Source of the DNA: Halomonas sp.
Lineage (GTDB): Bacteria > Pseudomonadota > Gammaproteobacteria > Pseudomonadales > Halomonadaceae
Direction of reading: 5' to 3'
NCBI RefSeq assembly: GCF_017515565.1
Contig: NZ_JAFWFN010000083.1
Location: forward strand, 1 to 64,000
Length of the DNA stretch: 64,000 nt
In this document: positions 9,440 to 18,160 of the stretch, piece after piece
Layout: every line of letters begins with the position of its first letter
Numbering within the stretch: the stretch's first letter is position 1
The notes under the pieces: generated by a model
Databases searched by the model: none
The model's input: the letters and a program-made list of their open reading frames with translations, nothing else
Told to the model about the DNA's origin: nothing
Made by a program: the position numbers and the translations under genes

Positions 9440-11709
9440 GTAAGCCCAAAGACACCCACACCTTCGACCTGTTTGGCGATGCCGTTGAGGCACAGGATGC
9501 CCAGCCTTCAATGGCCCCCGCGCCAGTAAGCGCTCACCCTGCGCTTAGCGATACCACTGAGCTGTTGGCCCTATGCGAGCGCTGGGTAGCAAGAGGCTGG
9601 CTGCGCGATTTAGACCGCGCCCTGGTGCGTTTTCTAGCCGCAGAAGCACCGGATGCCCCCGCACTGCTGCTGATGGCCGCCGCGCTGGCCAGCCACCAGC
9701 TTGGCCGAGGCCATGTGTGTCTGGATTTAAACGCCACGCTTAAAGCACCCGATTTCGCCCTTTCGCTACCACCAGAAGGGGATGATTTAACCGACCCGCC
9801 ACCGCTGCCCAGCGATGTGCTGGCCACACTCACGCTAAGCGAATGGCAAGCCGCGCTGCAACACCCGTTGCTCACCAGCGAAGGCCCCGGCAACACACCG
9901 CTGGTGGTAGTGACGACTCACTCAGGTTCAAGTGAAAAGACAGACACGCGGCTCTACCTACGCCGCTACTGGCAATACGAACAAACCCTGCATCAGCAAA
10001 TCGCCACGCGTGTGGAAGCCACCGATCACGCCAGCCACCTTGGGTTACTGCCCCAAGCCCTGAATATTCTGTTTGAAAACCGTGCTTTTGAAACGTCTGC
10101 CACCCCGGACTGGCAAAAAACCGCCTGCGCCCTGGCCGCCCGCAGCCGCTTCGGCATTATTACCGGCGGCCCCGGCACCGGCAAAACCACCACCGTGGTG
10201 CGCCTGCTCGCCCTACTGCAAACGCTGCAACTGGCCAACGCCCCCAGCCAACCGCTGCGCATTCGCCTAGCCGCCCCCACCGGCAAAGCCGCCGCGCGCC
10301 TGAATGAATCCATCACTGGGCAGGTGAATGATTTACCGCTCGTTCAGCTGGCAACGTTATTAAGTGAGCACTCACCTTCTGCTGCACCCAGCGAGATAGC
10401 CATTCCCACTGAAGTCACGACACTCCATAGGCTGCTGGGCGCAAGACCGGATACCCGCCACTTCCGCCACAGCGCCGCCAACCCGCTAGCGCTAGATGTA
10501 CTGGTCATCGACGAAGCGTCCATGGTGGATATCGAAATGATGGCCGCCGTGCTGCGCGCCTTGCCCGCCAACGCCCAATGCGTACTGCTGGGGGACAAAG
10601 ACCAGCTAGCATCGGTAGAAGCCGGCTCGGTACTCGGTGACCTATGCCGCCGCGCCGAAGCCGCCCACTACACCCCAGAAACCGCCCAGTGGCTGGAACA
10701 CGCCACCGGCCGACCGCTGCCAGCAGAGTACCTAGATACCCAAGGCCAACCGCTGGACCAAGCCATTACCATGCTGCGGGTTAGCCACCGCTTCAATGAA
10801 CACAGCGGCATCGGTCAGTTGGCCCAGGCGATTAACCAGCCCAGCCACGCCCAAAGTGATCGGGAAAAACAGCAGGCCGTTAGCGCCGTGCTGCGCCACG
10901 GCTACCCAGACCTGCACCACTTAACGCTTGCTGAGGACATCGCGCTGGATAAGTTGGTAATTCACGGCAGCGCGGATAAATTTCTGAATGGTGGTAAAGG
11001 CCGCACCAACCACAAAAATGAGCCCATCGCCCCGCCCACCGGCTACCGCCATTACCTAAAAGTGCTGGCCGCACAGCGCCCGCATGGGGAATCGTTTGAG
11101 GAAAACGCAGCAGCTTATAACGCCTGGGCCAGCGAGGTGCTCAGCGCCTACAGCCACTTTCAACTGCTATGTGCGCTACGCAAAGGCCCCTGGGGGGTAG
11201 AAGGCTTAAACCTGCATATCGCCAAAACACTTCGTAGTGAAAAGCTGCTATTTGGCAGTGACTACACATTGGAAAAAGGCTGGTATGAAGGCCGCCCGGT
11301 GCTGGTGACCCAAAACGACTACGGCCTAAAACTGATGAACGGCGATATCGGCATAACGCTGGCCGTGCCTGATCCACGCAACCCGCAACAAAAGCTGTTG
11401 AGAGTGGCCTTTCCTTCATCAAGTGCCACGAGCGATGCCGATAAACCCATCCGCTGGGTGCTGCCCTCCCGCCTGCACGCGGTGGAAACCGTGTTTGCGA
11501 TGACGGTACACAAATCCCAAGGCTCGGAGTTCTTACACACCGCCCTACTGCTACCGCCTACCATCAACCCGATTCTCACCCGCGAGCTGGTCTACACCGG
11601 CATCACCCGCGCCCGCGCTTGGCTCACACTGGTGGAAGCCAAGCGCGGGGTGTTGAATGAGGCGGTTACTAGGGAGGTTATGCGGGTTAGTGGGATGGGG
11701 AAGTTGTAG
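9436..11709 (+). CDS. recD: Exodeoxyribonuclease V subunit RecD (5'-3' helicase)
   Basis: RecD is the fast 5'-3' SF1B helicase of RecBCD. The 757-residue product has Walker A TGGPGTGKTTT near residues 243-253, motif II VLVIDEASMVD near 355, and the C-terminal motif VFAMTVHKSQGSEF followed by LVYTGITRAR. It is longer than E. coli RecD (608), with extra sequence around residues 430-560 before the motif LLCALRKGPWGVEGLN. The last 205 nt (11505-11709) recur in diverged form at 18271-18472, beyond the lasso cluster, which shows that DNA was inserted at this gene's 3' end. The present 3' end may therefore be native or may have arrived with the insert. Confidence 0.95.
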   Translation: MSKPKDTHTFDLFGDAVEAQDAQPSMAPAPVSAHPALSDTTELLALCERWVARGWLRDLDRALVRFLAAEAPDAPALLLMAAALASHQLGRGHVCLDLNATLKAPDFALSLPPEGDDLTDPPPLPSDVLATLTLSEWQAALQHPLLTSEGPGNTPLVVVTTHSGSSEKTDTRLYLRRYWQYEQTLHQQIATRVEATDHASHLGLLPQALNILFENRAFETSATPDWQKTACALAARSRFGIITGGPGTGKTTTVVRLLALLQTLQLANAPSQPLRIRLAAPTGKAAARLNESITGQVNDLPLVQLATLLSEHSPSAAPSEIAIPTEVTTLHRLLGARPDTRHFRHSAANPLALDVLVIDEASMVDIEMMAAVLRALPANAQCVLLGDKDQLASVEAGSVLGDLCRRAEAAHYTPETAQWLEHATGRPLPAEYLDTQGQPLDQAITMLRVSHRFNEHSGIGQLAQAINQPSHAQSDREKQQAVSAVLRHGYPDLHHLTLAEDIALDKLVIHGSADKFLNGGKGRTNHKNEPIAPPTGYRHYLKVLAAQRPHGESFEENAAAYNAWASEVLSAYSHFQLLCALRKGPWGVEGLNLHIAKTLRSEKLLFGSDYTLEKGWYEGRPVLVTQNDYGLKLMNGDIGITLAVPDPRNPQQKLLRVAFPSSSATSDADKPIRWVLPSRLHAVETVFAMTVHKSQGSEFLHTALLLPPTINPILTRELVYTGITRARAWLTLVEAKRGVLNEAVTREVMRVSGMGKL

Positions 11710-11803
11710 GGATCAGTTCCTCATCTGTTCTGGGTGATGGTTAGCCGAAATCCAACAGACAGGGAGTATTTTTGAGACGAGGACTACGAATCCGCATCTT
11801 AAT

Positions 11804-12526
11804 TCAAATCAGGCCCTGATGTGCAGCAGCGGCTATGGCCTGCGCCCGATTGGTTACATCTAATTTCCGGTAGATATTGCTCAGGTGAAACTTCACAGTC
11901 CCCTCAGACAGGCTGAGAATTATTCCAGTTTCCCATACCGTTTTACCTTCACTTACCCACTTTAACACTTCTGATTCACGCACACTCAGCGGCTGCATAA
12001 GCTTATGCTGTTTTATACAACTGGTTGCTGTATGCAACGCTGGCATGACGTTACTAAGGGCCCATTGAGCTGCTGGGTGTAGTCCGTTGCTATCGACGCA
12101 AATAGAACAGATCGTGATTACGTCGGAGTGCTCTTGCACAAAACTACACGCAACCCCTGCGTTCAAGCCATAATCAGCGGCTTTTTCAAAGAACGTAGGC
12201 GGGCAGTAGCTTCCAAAGTGTGTATAAGCGTCTTCCCAGGAGTAAATATCGGAGGCTAAAGATGCATAACGTATAACCGGGTCGACCCTACCAAAATCTT
12301 CTGCCAAGTAAGTTTGTATCCATTTCGGAGGGTAGTCATGGCTAACAAGGTGCCTGATTGAGGAAGAGGATGGATGTTTAATCTGACACAGAATGATGCC
12401 CTCGCAACAGCTAAGATCACGAAGCCAGTCCAACGTGTCTGAGACACCTCGTTCTGGCTGTGAAAGGCAGCTTTTCATGTGGTCAATAAGGCCGAAAAGA
12501 GTCGCTTGATCCAAGTCATCGGACAT
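11804..12526 (-). CDS. LuxR-family acyl-homoserine-lactone receptor and regulator
   Basis: The 240-residue protein has the two domains of AHL-responsive LuxR regulators. The N-terminal autoinducer-binding domain carries the ligand-pocket residues in register with TraR/LasR: W69, Y73, D82, W97 and G124. The C-terminal HTH (about 172-235) carries LSVRESEVLKW and EGTVKFHLSNIYRKL. It diverges from a LuxI-type synthase and, beyond it, the lasso genes, so it is the obvious candidate to control both. The ligand cannot be read from sequence. The ATG at 12524-12526 is used. Confidence 0.93.
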   Translation of the reverse strand: MSDDLDQATLFGLIDHMKSCLSQPERGVSDTLDWLRDLSCCEGIILCQIKHPSSSSIRHLVSHDYPPKWIQTYLAEDFGRVDPVIRYASLASDIYSWEDAYTHFGSYCPPTFFEKAADYGLNAGVACSFVQEHSDVITICSICVDSNGLHPAAQWALSNVMPALHTATSCIKQHKLMQPLSVRESEVLKWVSEGKTVWETGIILSLSEGTVKFHLSNIYRKLDVTNRAQAIAAAAHQGLI

Positions 12527-12847
12527 ATCGTTTTCAACTCCCTCTGCTATTCGAGAGCTCGCCCCATTCTAGCGTCTCTACGGATATTACTAGTATTACA
12601 CGCCCAAGGTCGCGCGATATAACCCGCTGCTTGGGGGAAATAACTAAGTGTAGTAATTGGATGGGGCCTCTCATGTCATGTAGTGATTAGCTAAGTGGAA
12701 TGCTTCTCACCTAGCATTTTACCCTTCTAAAAACTAACTTATAGTTAACTCCAGCTGTTTCTACCCTATCCATTCGGCTAGTAGTCAGTGCTGTATATAA
12801 AGGCAATGCTAATACAGAAAATGACGGCTAATGATACTGGTATACTC
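12527..12847. promoter_or_regulatory. luxR-luxI divergent control region
   Basis: This 321-nt AT-rich spacer must hold both promoters. Two weak candidate sites stand out. One is a near-palindrome TATTACTAGTATTA at 12585-12598, close to the luxR start. The other is a CT-N12-AG match at 12666-12685 with poor dyad symmetry. No further gene is apparent. If luxI uses one of the upstream in-frame starts (GTG 12788, ATG 12806 or 12821), the spacer is shorter. Confidence 0.4.
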
Positions 12848-13576
12848 ATGAGTGCAAAAAAAGTGCAACCATCTTTCTCAGGTCTTGATGATGCAAAGGC
12901 ACTCATACTGGATCGCAATGAGTACCGCCTTGAATATCTATTGTGCGACTGCCGTTTAACCCAAGCATACGAGCTCAGAGCCAAGGTCTTTTGCAGTGAG
13001 CTTGGGTGGGTAGGCCACCAAGGACAATTGCGAGAAGTCGATGCTTTCGATGGTAGCGTTTGGCACTTAGGTGTCCTGGCTCAGGGGAAACTAGCAGCGT
13101 ATTTAAGAGTTCACCCTTATTGGGCTCCTTGGATGATCGATAGTGTTTTTTCAGACATCGCACCAACAGGTTGCTCACTACGACGGCCTGGTGTCTGTGA
13201 GGTATCACGCCTAGCAGTAGCCCCAGCATTCCGTCGCTTCGCTTTTTCAGATGATCAAACCGCAACTGGTTTGATCTTAAAGCTGCTTTACAATTTTTGT
13301 TTTCAAAACAAAATCGATAAGGTGTACATGATCGGTACTAACCGTTTACTGCGTGCCTTAAGGCTGCACGGTCTCCCCTGCCATCCTAGTCCAGGGGATC
13401 ATCATCAGCCTGATCGGGATGCACCGATTTTTGCTACCCTCGACTGGGATGAGTTTCGATCCAGCAACGCCCCTCTTATTACTAAACGACGCCCTGCGTT
13501 TTTGGCGCAAGCCAAGCTCGTACATAAAGGAAAGCTGGGGCAAGCATCTCAATGCCTCTGCAAAGTACATCTGTAA
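12848..13576 (+). CDS. LuxI-family acyl-homoserine-lactone synthase
   Basis: LuxI enzymes join S-adenosylmethionine and an acyl-ACP to make AHL signals. All residues conserved in the family are present in order (numbering from this start): R44, F48, W54 in ELRAKVFCSELGW; E63, D65, D68 in REVDAFD; R87 in AYLRVHP; F101; and E118, R121 in CEVSRLAV. The C-terminal part is longer than usual, about 242 residues in total against about 200. No start has a clear ribosome site: ATG 12848, 12821, 12806 and GTG 12788 are all in frame. It sits head to head with luxR and 312 nt before the lasso precursor. A separate, less canonical family member lies at 60631-61449. Confidence 0.9.
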   Translation: MSAKKVQPSFSGLDDAKALILDRNEYRLEYLLCDCRLTQAYELRAKVFCSELGWVGHQGQLREVDAFDGSVWHLGVLAQGKLAAYLRVHPYWAPWMIDSVFSDIAPTGCSLRRPGVCEVSRLAVAPAFRRFAFSDDQTATGLILKLLYNFCFQNKIDKVYMIGTNRLLRALRLHGLPCHPSPGDHHQPDRDAPIFATLDWDEFRSSNAPLITKRRPAFLAQAKLVHKGKLGQASQCLCKVHL

Positions 13577-13792
13577 CCCCACCTTCTGTTCTTGACTGCC
13601 TTATTCTTATTTATGAGCGCCGTAGGATAAGAGCGGATCATGTATGAACTGACCTCAATTTTCTCTTCTGACTAGTTCTTTTCTCCATGGCTGATCCCGA
13701 TAACTGTCTGTTAGCTGTCGACCTAGCAAGTGGCTGACACGTAATCGCAAAAAATGGCAAGTGTTGCCCGAACGAGGGAGAAACCAGCATAT

Positions 13793-13812
13793 GACTATCC
13801 AGATGGACAGGT
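13793..13812 (+). promoter_or_regulatory. Candidate lux box and promoter of the lasso operon
   Basis: The sequence GACTATCCAG at 13793-13802 followed by ATGGACAGGT fits the LuxR-type pattern NNCT-N12-AGNN. Its half-sites CTATCC and GGACAG match in five of six dyad positions. The centre is near 13802.5. A plausible -10 element GATAAC lies at 13832-13837, which would put the transcription start near 13844 and the box at about -42, the usual position for LuxR activation. The precursor ATG follows at 13889. The rest of the 13577-13888 gap shows no convincing gene. Confidence 0.5.
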
Positions 13813-13888
13813 GCGCAGTCTTACCATCCCCGATAACCTCAAGAGTGCCGACGTCGGAACTGAAACAAAGCCATAAAAGGAGAAAGAC

Positions 13889-14038
13889 ATGTTGAAGAAA
13901 AAAGTCCTGAAGAAGCACCTATCCAACGTGCTAAATCAAAAGGCATCTACCTTCAAAGCGAGCAGTGCAACTCGAGGGGGAGGCGGCGGTGCCATTATTG
14001 AGGGTTCCTATGCTGTTTGGCGGGATCCGTGGACCTAA
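13889..14038 (+). CDS. Lasso peptide precursor
   Basis: This 49-residue gene has a strong ribosome site (AAAAGGAGA, spacing about 6) and directly precedes lasso B, D and C genes. It encodes a basic leader (MLKKKVLKKHLSNVLNQK to SSATR) and a C-terminal core. The near-invariant Thr at leader position -2 is T28, which puts cleavage after R29 and makes G30 the first core residue. Core: ring GGGGGAIIE, tail GSYAVWRDPWT. E9 can form the macrolactam with the G1 amine, giving a nine-residue ring as in capistruin-type peptides and an 11-residue tail with bulky Y12, W15, R16 and W19 as possible plugs. The calculated monoisotopic mass of the cyclised core is about 2029.96 Da. If processing were one residue later, an eight-residue ring resembling citrocin or klebsidin (GGxGxIIE) would result. 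Confidence 0.88.
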   Translation: MLKKKVLKKHLSNVLNQKASTFKASSATRGGGGGAIIEGSYAVWRDPWT

Positions 14039-14052
14039 GGCCTAGTGCCTAA

Positions 14053-14083
14053 AAGGCATGTCGCACACTGTGCGACATGCCTT
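14053..14083 (+). terminator. Strong hairpin between the precursor and lasso B gene
   Basis: An almost perfect palindrome (arm AAGGCATGTCGCA, 14053-14065, pairing with 14071-14083) lies 14 nt past the precursor stop. It lacks a long U tail, so it is more likely a partial terminator or a 3' stabiliser of the short precursor transcript than a full stop. Such A/B or A/C intergenic hairpins are known in other proteobacterial lasso operons, where they favour precursor over enzyme expression. Confidence 0.75.
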
Positions 14084-14150
14084 ATTGCCAGTTCTATGTT
14101 CAGCCTTTTACATGCAGTCATCCCTTCCCAGCGAATCACGGAGCCATGAA

Positions 14151-14849
14151 ATGGAGGTTTATCCCAAGTTTAACCAATATGTTCACTATGTCCTTCTTAA
14201 CGGTGAATTCATCATTCTTGATGAGCAGGAAGACCGTTATGTCATCTTAGAAGCACCGACCAGCTTAGAACTTGAGATGGCGCTAATGGAGGGAAATGAA
14301 CAATCAGCGCTTGTTCAAGAGCTGCTTAATGCAGGAATACTCGAACTTTCCAGTCAGCGGCAGTCGATCCGGAGAGTGACTGTCCAGGAACACGGGATTG
14401 GCGACTACGAGTGGCGGTTTGCTCGCCAATTCCACCAGACTGCCTCAGTTAAGTGGATGAGTTTTCGCGCGCTTCAAACTTTGCTTTGGATAAAGACTTT
14501 GTTATCGACGCGAGGATTTCACTCTGCAATGAATAGTCTCCGTGCTCTAAAAGCTACACAAGCGCATTCAATACACTTACCGATTGAATCCAGTGAACAC
14601 AATCGAATTTGCGCATGCGCTGCTACCGCTATAGCAGAGGCAGCACTTTGGATGCCTTATCGTGTGGAATGCCTGGAGTATTCTATGTCGCTATCGCGAC
14701 TACTACTTTCACTAGGGGTCTGCCCGACGTTCCGCATAGGAGTTCAGCGATACGACTTTTTATCGCACGCTTGGGTTGAGGTTGGGGGAAAAGTGCTAGG
14801 CGATGACCCGAACTTGCCCGATAGAATGTGTTCGATTGTTGAAATTTAG
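14151..14849 (+). CDS. Lasso peptide B protein (leader recognition and leader peptidase)
   Basis: The B protein binds the precursor leader and cuts it off so the cyclase can close the ring. The 232-residue product is the fused proteobacterial form: an N-terminal RRE-like part (about 1-75, with FIILDEQEDRYVIL), then a transglutaminase-like cysteine protease domain with C174 (VECLEYSMSLSRLLL), H206 (SHAWVEV) and D218 (GDDPNL) as the catalytic triad. The start at 14151 follows GGAG by 7 nt; the frame remains open upstream to 14058, but that stretch is the hairpin. It precedes the exporter gene by 16 nt. Confidence 0.93.
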   Translation: MEVYPKFNQYVHYVLLNGEFIILDEQEDRYVILEAPTSLELEMALMEGNEQSALVQELLNAGILELSSQRQSIRRVTVQEHGIGDYEWRFARQFHQTASVKWMSFRALQTLLWIKTLLSTRGFHSAMNSLRALKATQAHSIHLPIESSEHNRICACAATAIAEAALWMPYRVECLEYSMSLSRLLLSLGVCPTFRIGVQRYDFLSHAWVEVGGKVLGDDPNLPDRMCSIVEI

Positions 14850-14865
14850 ACCATTGAGCCCTGCT

Positions 14866-16581
14866 ATGAAAGACACGTATTCCCCATCCTATGTAACCAC
14901 CTACCGGCGCGGACTTGAGCTAATCCAGTCTCGCTATCCGCGATTTTTTACCCACCTCATACTAGTGCTGCTGCTCATGATCGGCATAGCGGCGGTGGGC
15001 GCATCGGTTCCCTATTTACTTCGGCAGACGACCAATCTCTTAGTGGAAGATTCGGGTGAGGCGGCAGTGGGTATGATCTACGTCTTCGCGACTGCTTATG
15101 CCGTCGGCTGGACGTTGAGCAACATGATGGAGTGGGGCAAGAATCTCGCTAGTGCATACGTGATGGCTAGATGCGATGCGGCCGTGTACTCGAGTATTGT
15201 GCGGCGTTTGCTACGGTTACCTTACCAAGCGCAGCATCAGCTTGATACGGGGGTTGTCATGGCCGACGTCAACAGGGCGATGAGCAGCTTTGGTCTGATC
15301 AACCACGCCCTATTCTGGACCATTACTCCGGTCGTCATCCAGCTTTGCTTTGTCTTTGGTATTCTCTGGCAGGTGATCAACCTCACCTTCGCGGCCGCCT
15401 TCATCCTGGCCATCGTTGTGCTCTTCATGCTGACCTACCGAATTGCCGATACGACGACCCGCATCCACAAGAGCTTCTACCAGACGCATACTCAGCTGAG
15501 TGAATTTCTTGCAGAGCGCTTACGCGCACTCTATGACATCAAGATCAACCTCGCTGCTGAACATGAAGAACGTACACTCGACCACCATCTGCGTACCTAC
15601 GTTCACACGGTATACGGCACCCATGCGAAGCTCAGCGGTTTGATGGGTGGACAAGTTCTCGCTGTAGGCCTGGTGCTGGGTGGGTTCACGCTGTATACCG
15701 TCAGCGAAACGCTACGCCAGCGCTATCAAGTCGGCGATTTCATCATGATCACGACTTATGTTGTTCAACTCACCTCCCCGTTCGTCATGATTGCGGCGGC
15801 GTTAATTGACCTCAAGAAGAACTACGTCGCCCTCGGTGACGGCCTTAGATACCTTGACCTGCCGACCGAGCTCCAGTCCGCAGCCAATATCACTCTGGAT
15901 CATCATCAGCCTATCTTCTCGCTACGCGAAGTAACCTTACGCGCCGATGACGCCACCTCCGCCATGCCGCTCAGTGTGGAAATTCAGTCTGGCAAAATGT
16001 ACGGGGTACGCGGGCCATCCGGAAGCGGAAAATCCACGCTATTAAGAACCCTTCTAGGGCTTGAGCCTCAAGCATCCGGTGAGATCCTTTTCCATGGAGT
16101 TAGTGTTAGCCAACTTTCACCTGAGGATATCCTTAGCGTAGTAAGTGTTGTCCCACAAGCACCGCTGATTTTTAGCGGTAGCGTTCGCGAGAACCTACTG
16201 TACGCGCACCCTCAGCCCGTTCCTGACCAGGAGCTGCTTGCGCTTGTCGAACTCTTGGATCTAGAGCGAATCGGCGGCGAAACGTCTGGCGCAAGCGTGC
16301 TGGATCGTGATGTCGGCGTACAGGGAAGGAATCTTTCCGGCGGGGAACAACAGCGCATCGCCATTGGCAGAGCGCTGCTGCGCGGCACACGCACCATGAT
16401 CCTTGATGAGCCCACGGCCGCGCTGGACAGTGCGCGCGAGATTCAGCTCATGCAGGCGCTAAGATCACGCGTTGAGACACTGGTAGTAGTAAGCCACCGT
16501 GAGCAGGTACTTGCGCTAGCCGATGACTGTATTGATGTCGGCCCCTACAACACGCCGTTTTTAGCAGAGCAGAGGAGTTAA
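14866..16581 (+). CDS. Lasso peptide D protein, ABC exporter
   Basis: The 571-residue half-transporter has an N-terminal six-helix membrane domain (about 1-330) and a C-terminal ATPase domain with Walker A GPSGSGKST near 382, signature LSGGEQQR near 489, Walker B MILDEP near 511 and switch histidine VVVSH near 540. In lasso clusters such proteins export the mature peptide and give the producer self-protection. The ATG at 14866 was chosen because it avoids overlap with the B gene; an in-frame ATG at 14803 would overlap it by 47 nt. The cyclase gene follows after 4 nt, so coupling is likely. Confidence 0.92.
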   Translation: MKDTYSPSYVTTYRRGLELIQSRYPRFFTHLILVLLLMIGIAAVGASVPYLLRQTTNLLVEDSGEAAVGMIYVFATAYAVGWTLSNMMEWGKNLASAYVMARCDAAVYSSIVRRLLRLPYQAQHQLDTGVVMADVNRAMSSFGLINHALFWTITPVVIQLCFVFGILWQVINLTFAAAFILAIVVLFMLTYRIADTTTRIHKSFYQTHTQLSEFLAERLRALYDIKINLAAEHEERTLDHHLRTYVHTVYGTHAKLSGLMGGQVLAVGLVLGGFTLYTVSETLRQRYQVGDFIMITTYVVQLTSPFVMIAAALIDLKKNYVALGDGLRYLDLPTELQSAANITLDHHQPIFSLREVTLRADDATSAMPLSVEIQSGKMYGVRGPSGSGKSTLLRTLLGLEPQASGEILFHGVSVSQLSPEDILSVVSVVPQAPLIFSGSVRENLLYAHPQPVPDQELLALVELLDLERIGGETSGASVLDRDVGVQGRNLSGGEQQRIAIGRALLRGTRTMILDEPTAALDSAREIQLMQALRSRVETLVVVSHREQVLALADDCIDVGPYNTPFLAEQRS

Positions 16582-16585
16582 GCTT

Positions 16586-18160
16586 ATGACGTTGAAGCAC
16601 TTAACAGATGCCCTACGTGATGATGACAATAACTCTTGTACTAACAGAATTGTGCACCAGCCTATCGGTCGTATTCCGTTGCTGATAAGTCTCGACGACA
16701 GCTCAATTAGACCATTGCAAGGGCAAACCCCGCTCAGCGGGATGGTGCCAAGGCGTAATGCTCGCGCGCCGTATATCGAAGCTAAAGGCGGCAAGATAAA
16801 GGTACGGAATCCGTTGGGTAGTTGCCGCGAGATCTATTTACGAGTTACGTCTTCAAGTGTACGGGTTGGCAGTACACTTGAGGAGGTAATTGAAAAGGGA
16901 ACTAACACGCCAGCGCTTGAAAAGGTTGTCGCGCACTTGAATAACGACACTACACTGGGTTTCTCAATTTGGAGAGATGTGCATGTTATCCCCGCTGGCA
17001 GTGTGGCTCACCTTCAGCGTGGAGAAGTACTCCACATCACCTCAGAACTAGACTCAATGCACGACATAAGCAACACCTCTGACAATCCAGCTGCGATACT
17101 TGAAGAATTGCTTCAACAAGAGGCTCTTACAGAGCGTTTCGGTGTTGCATTCTCGGGCGGTTGTGACTCAACTTCTTTGCTCTATGCAGCTGCAGCCGTA
17201 TACGGGGTAGAGCAACCTGTAGCGTGCACTTGGTACTTTCCAGGCGGTAGTGCACACGATGATGCGCAGATTGCCTCGGCTATTGCCGACGAACTCGGCG
17301 TCGAGCACTTCTCGTTAACGCTTTCGGAAGATTTGTTATTTAGTCCGATTCAAGGGCCGCTACCTGCAGCCCCTTCAACTGCACTCGCCTTCCAAGCCGT
17401 TATCTATCAGCTAGCGGAGGAGCTATCGATACGAACCAACACGCGACCTGTGACGATTCTAGATGGCCATGGTGGCGACCAGATATTCCTCGACCCGGTG
17501 CCGGTGGCATCGCTACGTAATACCTTACTCAGTCAACCTTCGGCATTTGCCCGAAAACTTAGGCATTACGCTCAATTGTACTCGGTTAGTTATATCCGAG
17601 TGTTACGAGCAATAATGAAGTCATCTCCGAATCCAATTAATAAGTTTCTCCGAGACGAAGTAATCGCTAGCTCACGCCAAGACGGCCCCTCACTCACAGT
17701 AGCGAGAAACGAGCCTATAAGGCGCGCATGGATGCAAGATGCTATCAACGAGAACAGCTATCGTGTCATCTGCGATGAACGGGCGCAGTATTTGAGGCCA
17801 TTTACTCAGGAAGAAATGCTCCGTTACGCACTTTCGTTTCCTACAGACGCTCTCTATGATAACAATTACACGCGCCTGCCTTTCCGGCAGAAAGTCGCTA
17901 AACACTATAATACGAGTGCCATTTTTCGACGTAGGAAGGGCTCGGTTACAGGGGCCTTTCAGAAAGCACTGTGGAACAATAGGGCGTATTTGGAACCGCT
18001 GGTTCTAGAGGGACAGCTCGCTCATTGGGGTTTAATAGACCGTGAAAGGTTTAGAGACGTCTACAACCAGACGGCACTTGGCTGTGGTGGTTTTGACTAC
18101 GACCTTCTTAAGCTCCTCACTACTGCTCTACTCTTAGACGCTTATCAAAGGCTTTTGTAG
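16586..18160 (+). CDS. Lasso peptide C protein, macrolactam cyclase (asparagine-synthetase-like)
   Basis: The C protein adenylates the ring Asp/Glu side chain and joins it to the core N-terminus. The 524-residue protein has the asparagine synthetase B fold: a degenerate N-terminal amidotransferase-like domain lacking the usual Cys2, and an ATP-pyrophosphatase domain with the PP-loop AFSGGCDSTSLLY near 188 and DGHGGDQIF near 292. The start follows GAGGAG by about 8 nt and lies 4 nt after the exporter stop. It is last in the order A-B-D-C, which differs from the common A-C-B-D. No isopeptidase gene follows. Confidence 0.93.
   Translation: MTLKHLTDALRDDDNNSCTNRIVHQPIGRIPLLISLDDSSIRPLQGQTPLSGMVPRRNARAPYIEAKGGKIKVRNPLGSCREIYLRVTSSSVRVGSTLEEVIEKGTNTPALEKVVAHLNNDTTLGFSIWRDVHVIPAGSVAHLQRGEVLHITSELDSMHDISNTSDNPAAILEELLQQEALTERFGVAFSGGCDSTSLLYAAAAVYGVEQPVACTWYFPGGSAHDDAQIASAIADELGVEHFSLTLSEDLLFSPIQGPLPAAPSTALAFQAVIYQLAEELSIRTNTRPVTILDGHGGDQIFLDPVPVASLRNTLLSQPSAFARKLRHYAQLYSVSYIRVLRAIMKSSPNPINKFLRDEVIASSRQDGPSLTVARNEPIRRAWMQDAINENSYRVICDERAQYLRPFTQEEMLRYALSFPTDALYDNNYTRLPFRQKVAKHYNTSAIFRRRKGSVTGAFQKALWNNRAYLEPLVLEGQLAHWGLIDRERFRDVYNQTALGCGGFDYDLLKLLTTALLLDAYQRLL

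Noticed and set aside
13791-13895. A 34-codon open frame starting ATGACTATCCAG just before the lasso precursor
   Set aside because: It overlaps the candidate promoter and the precursor ribosome site, has no ribosome site of its own, and lacks any leader-core features.
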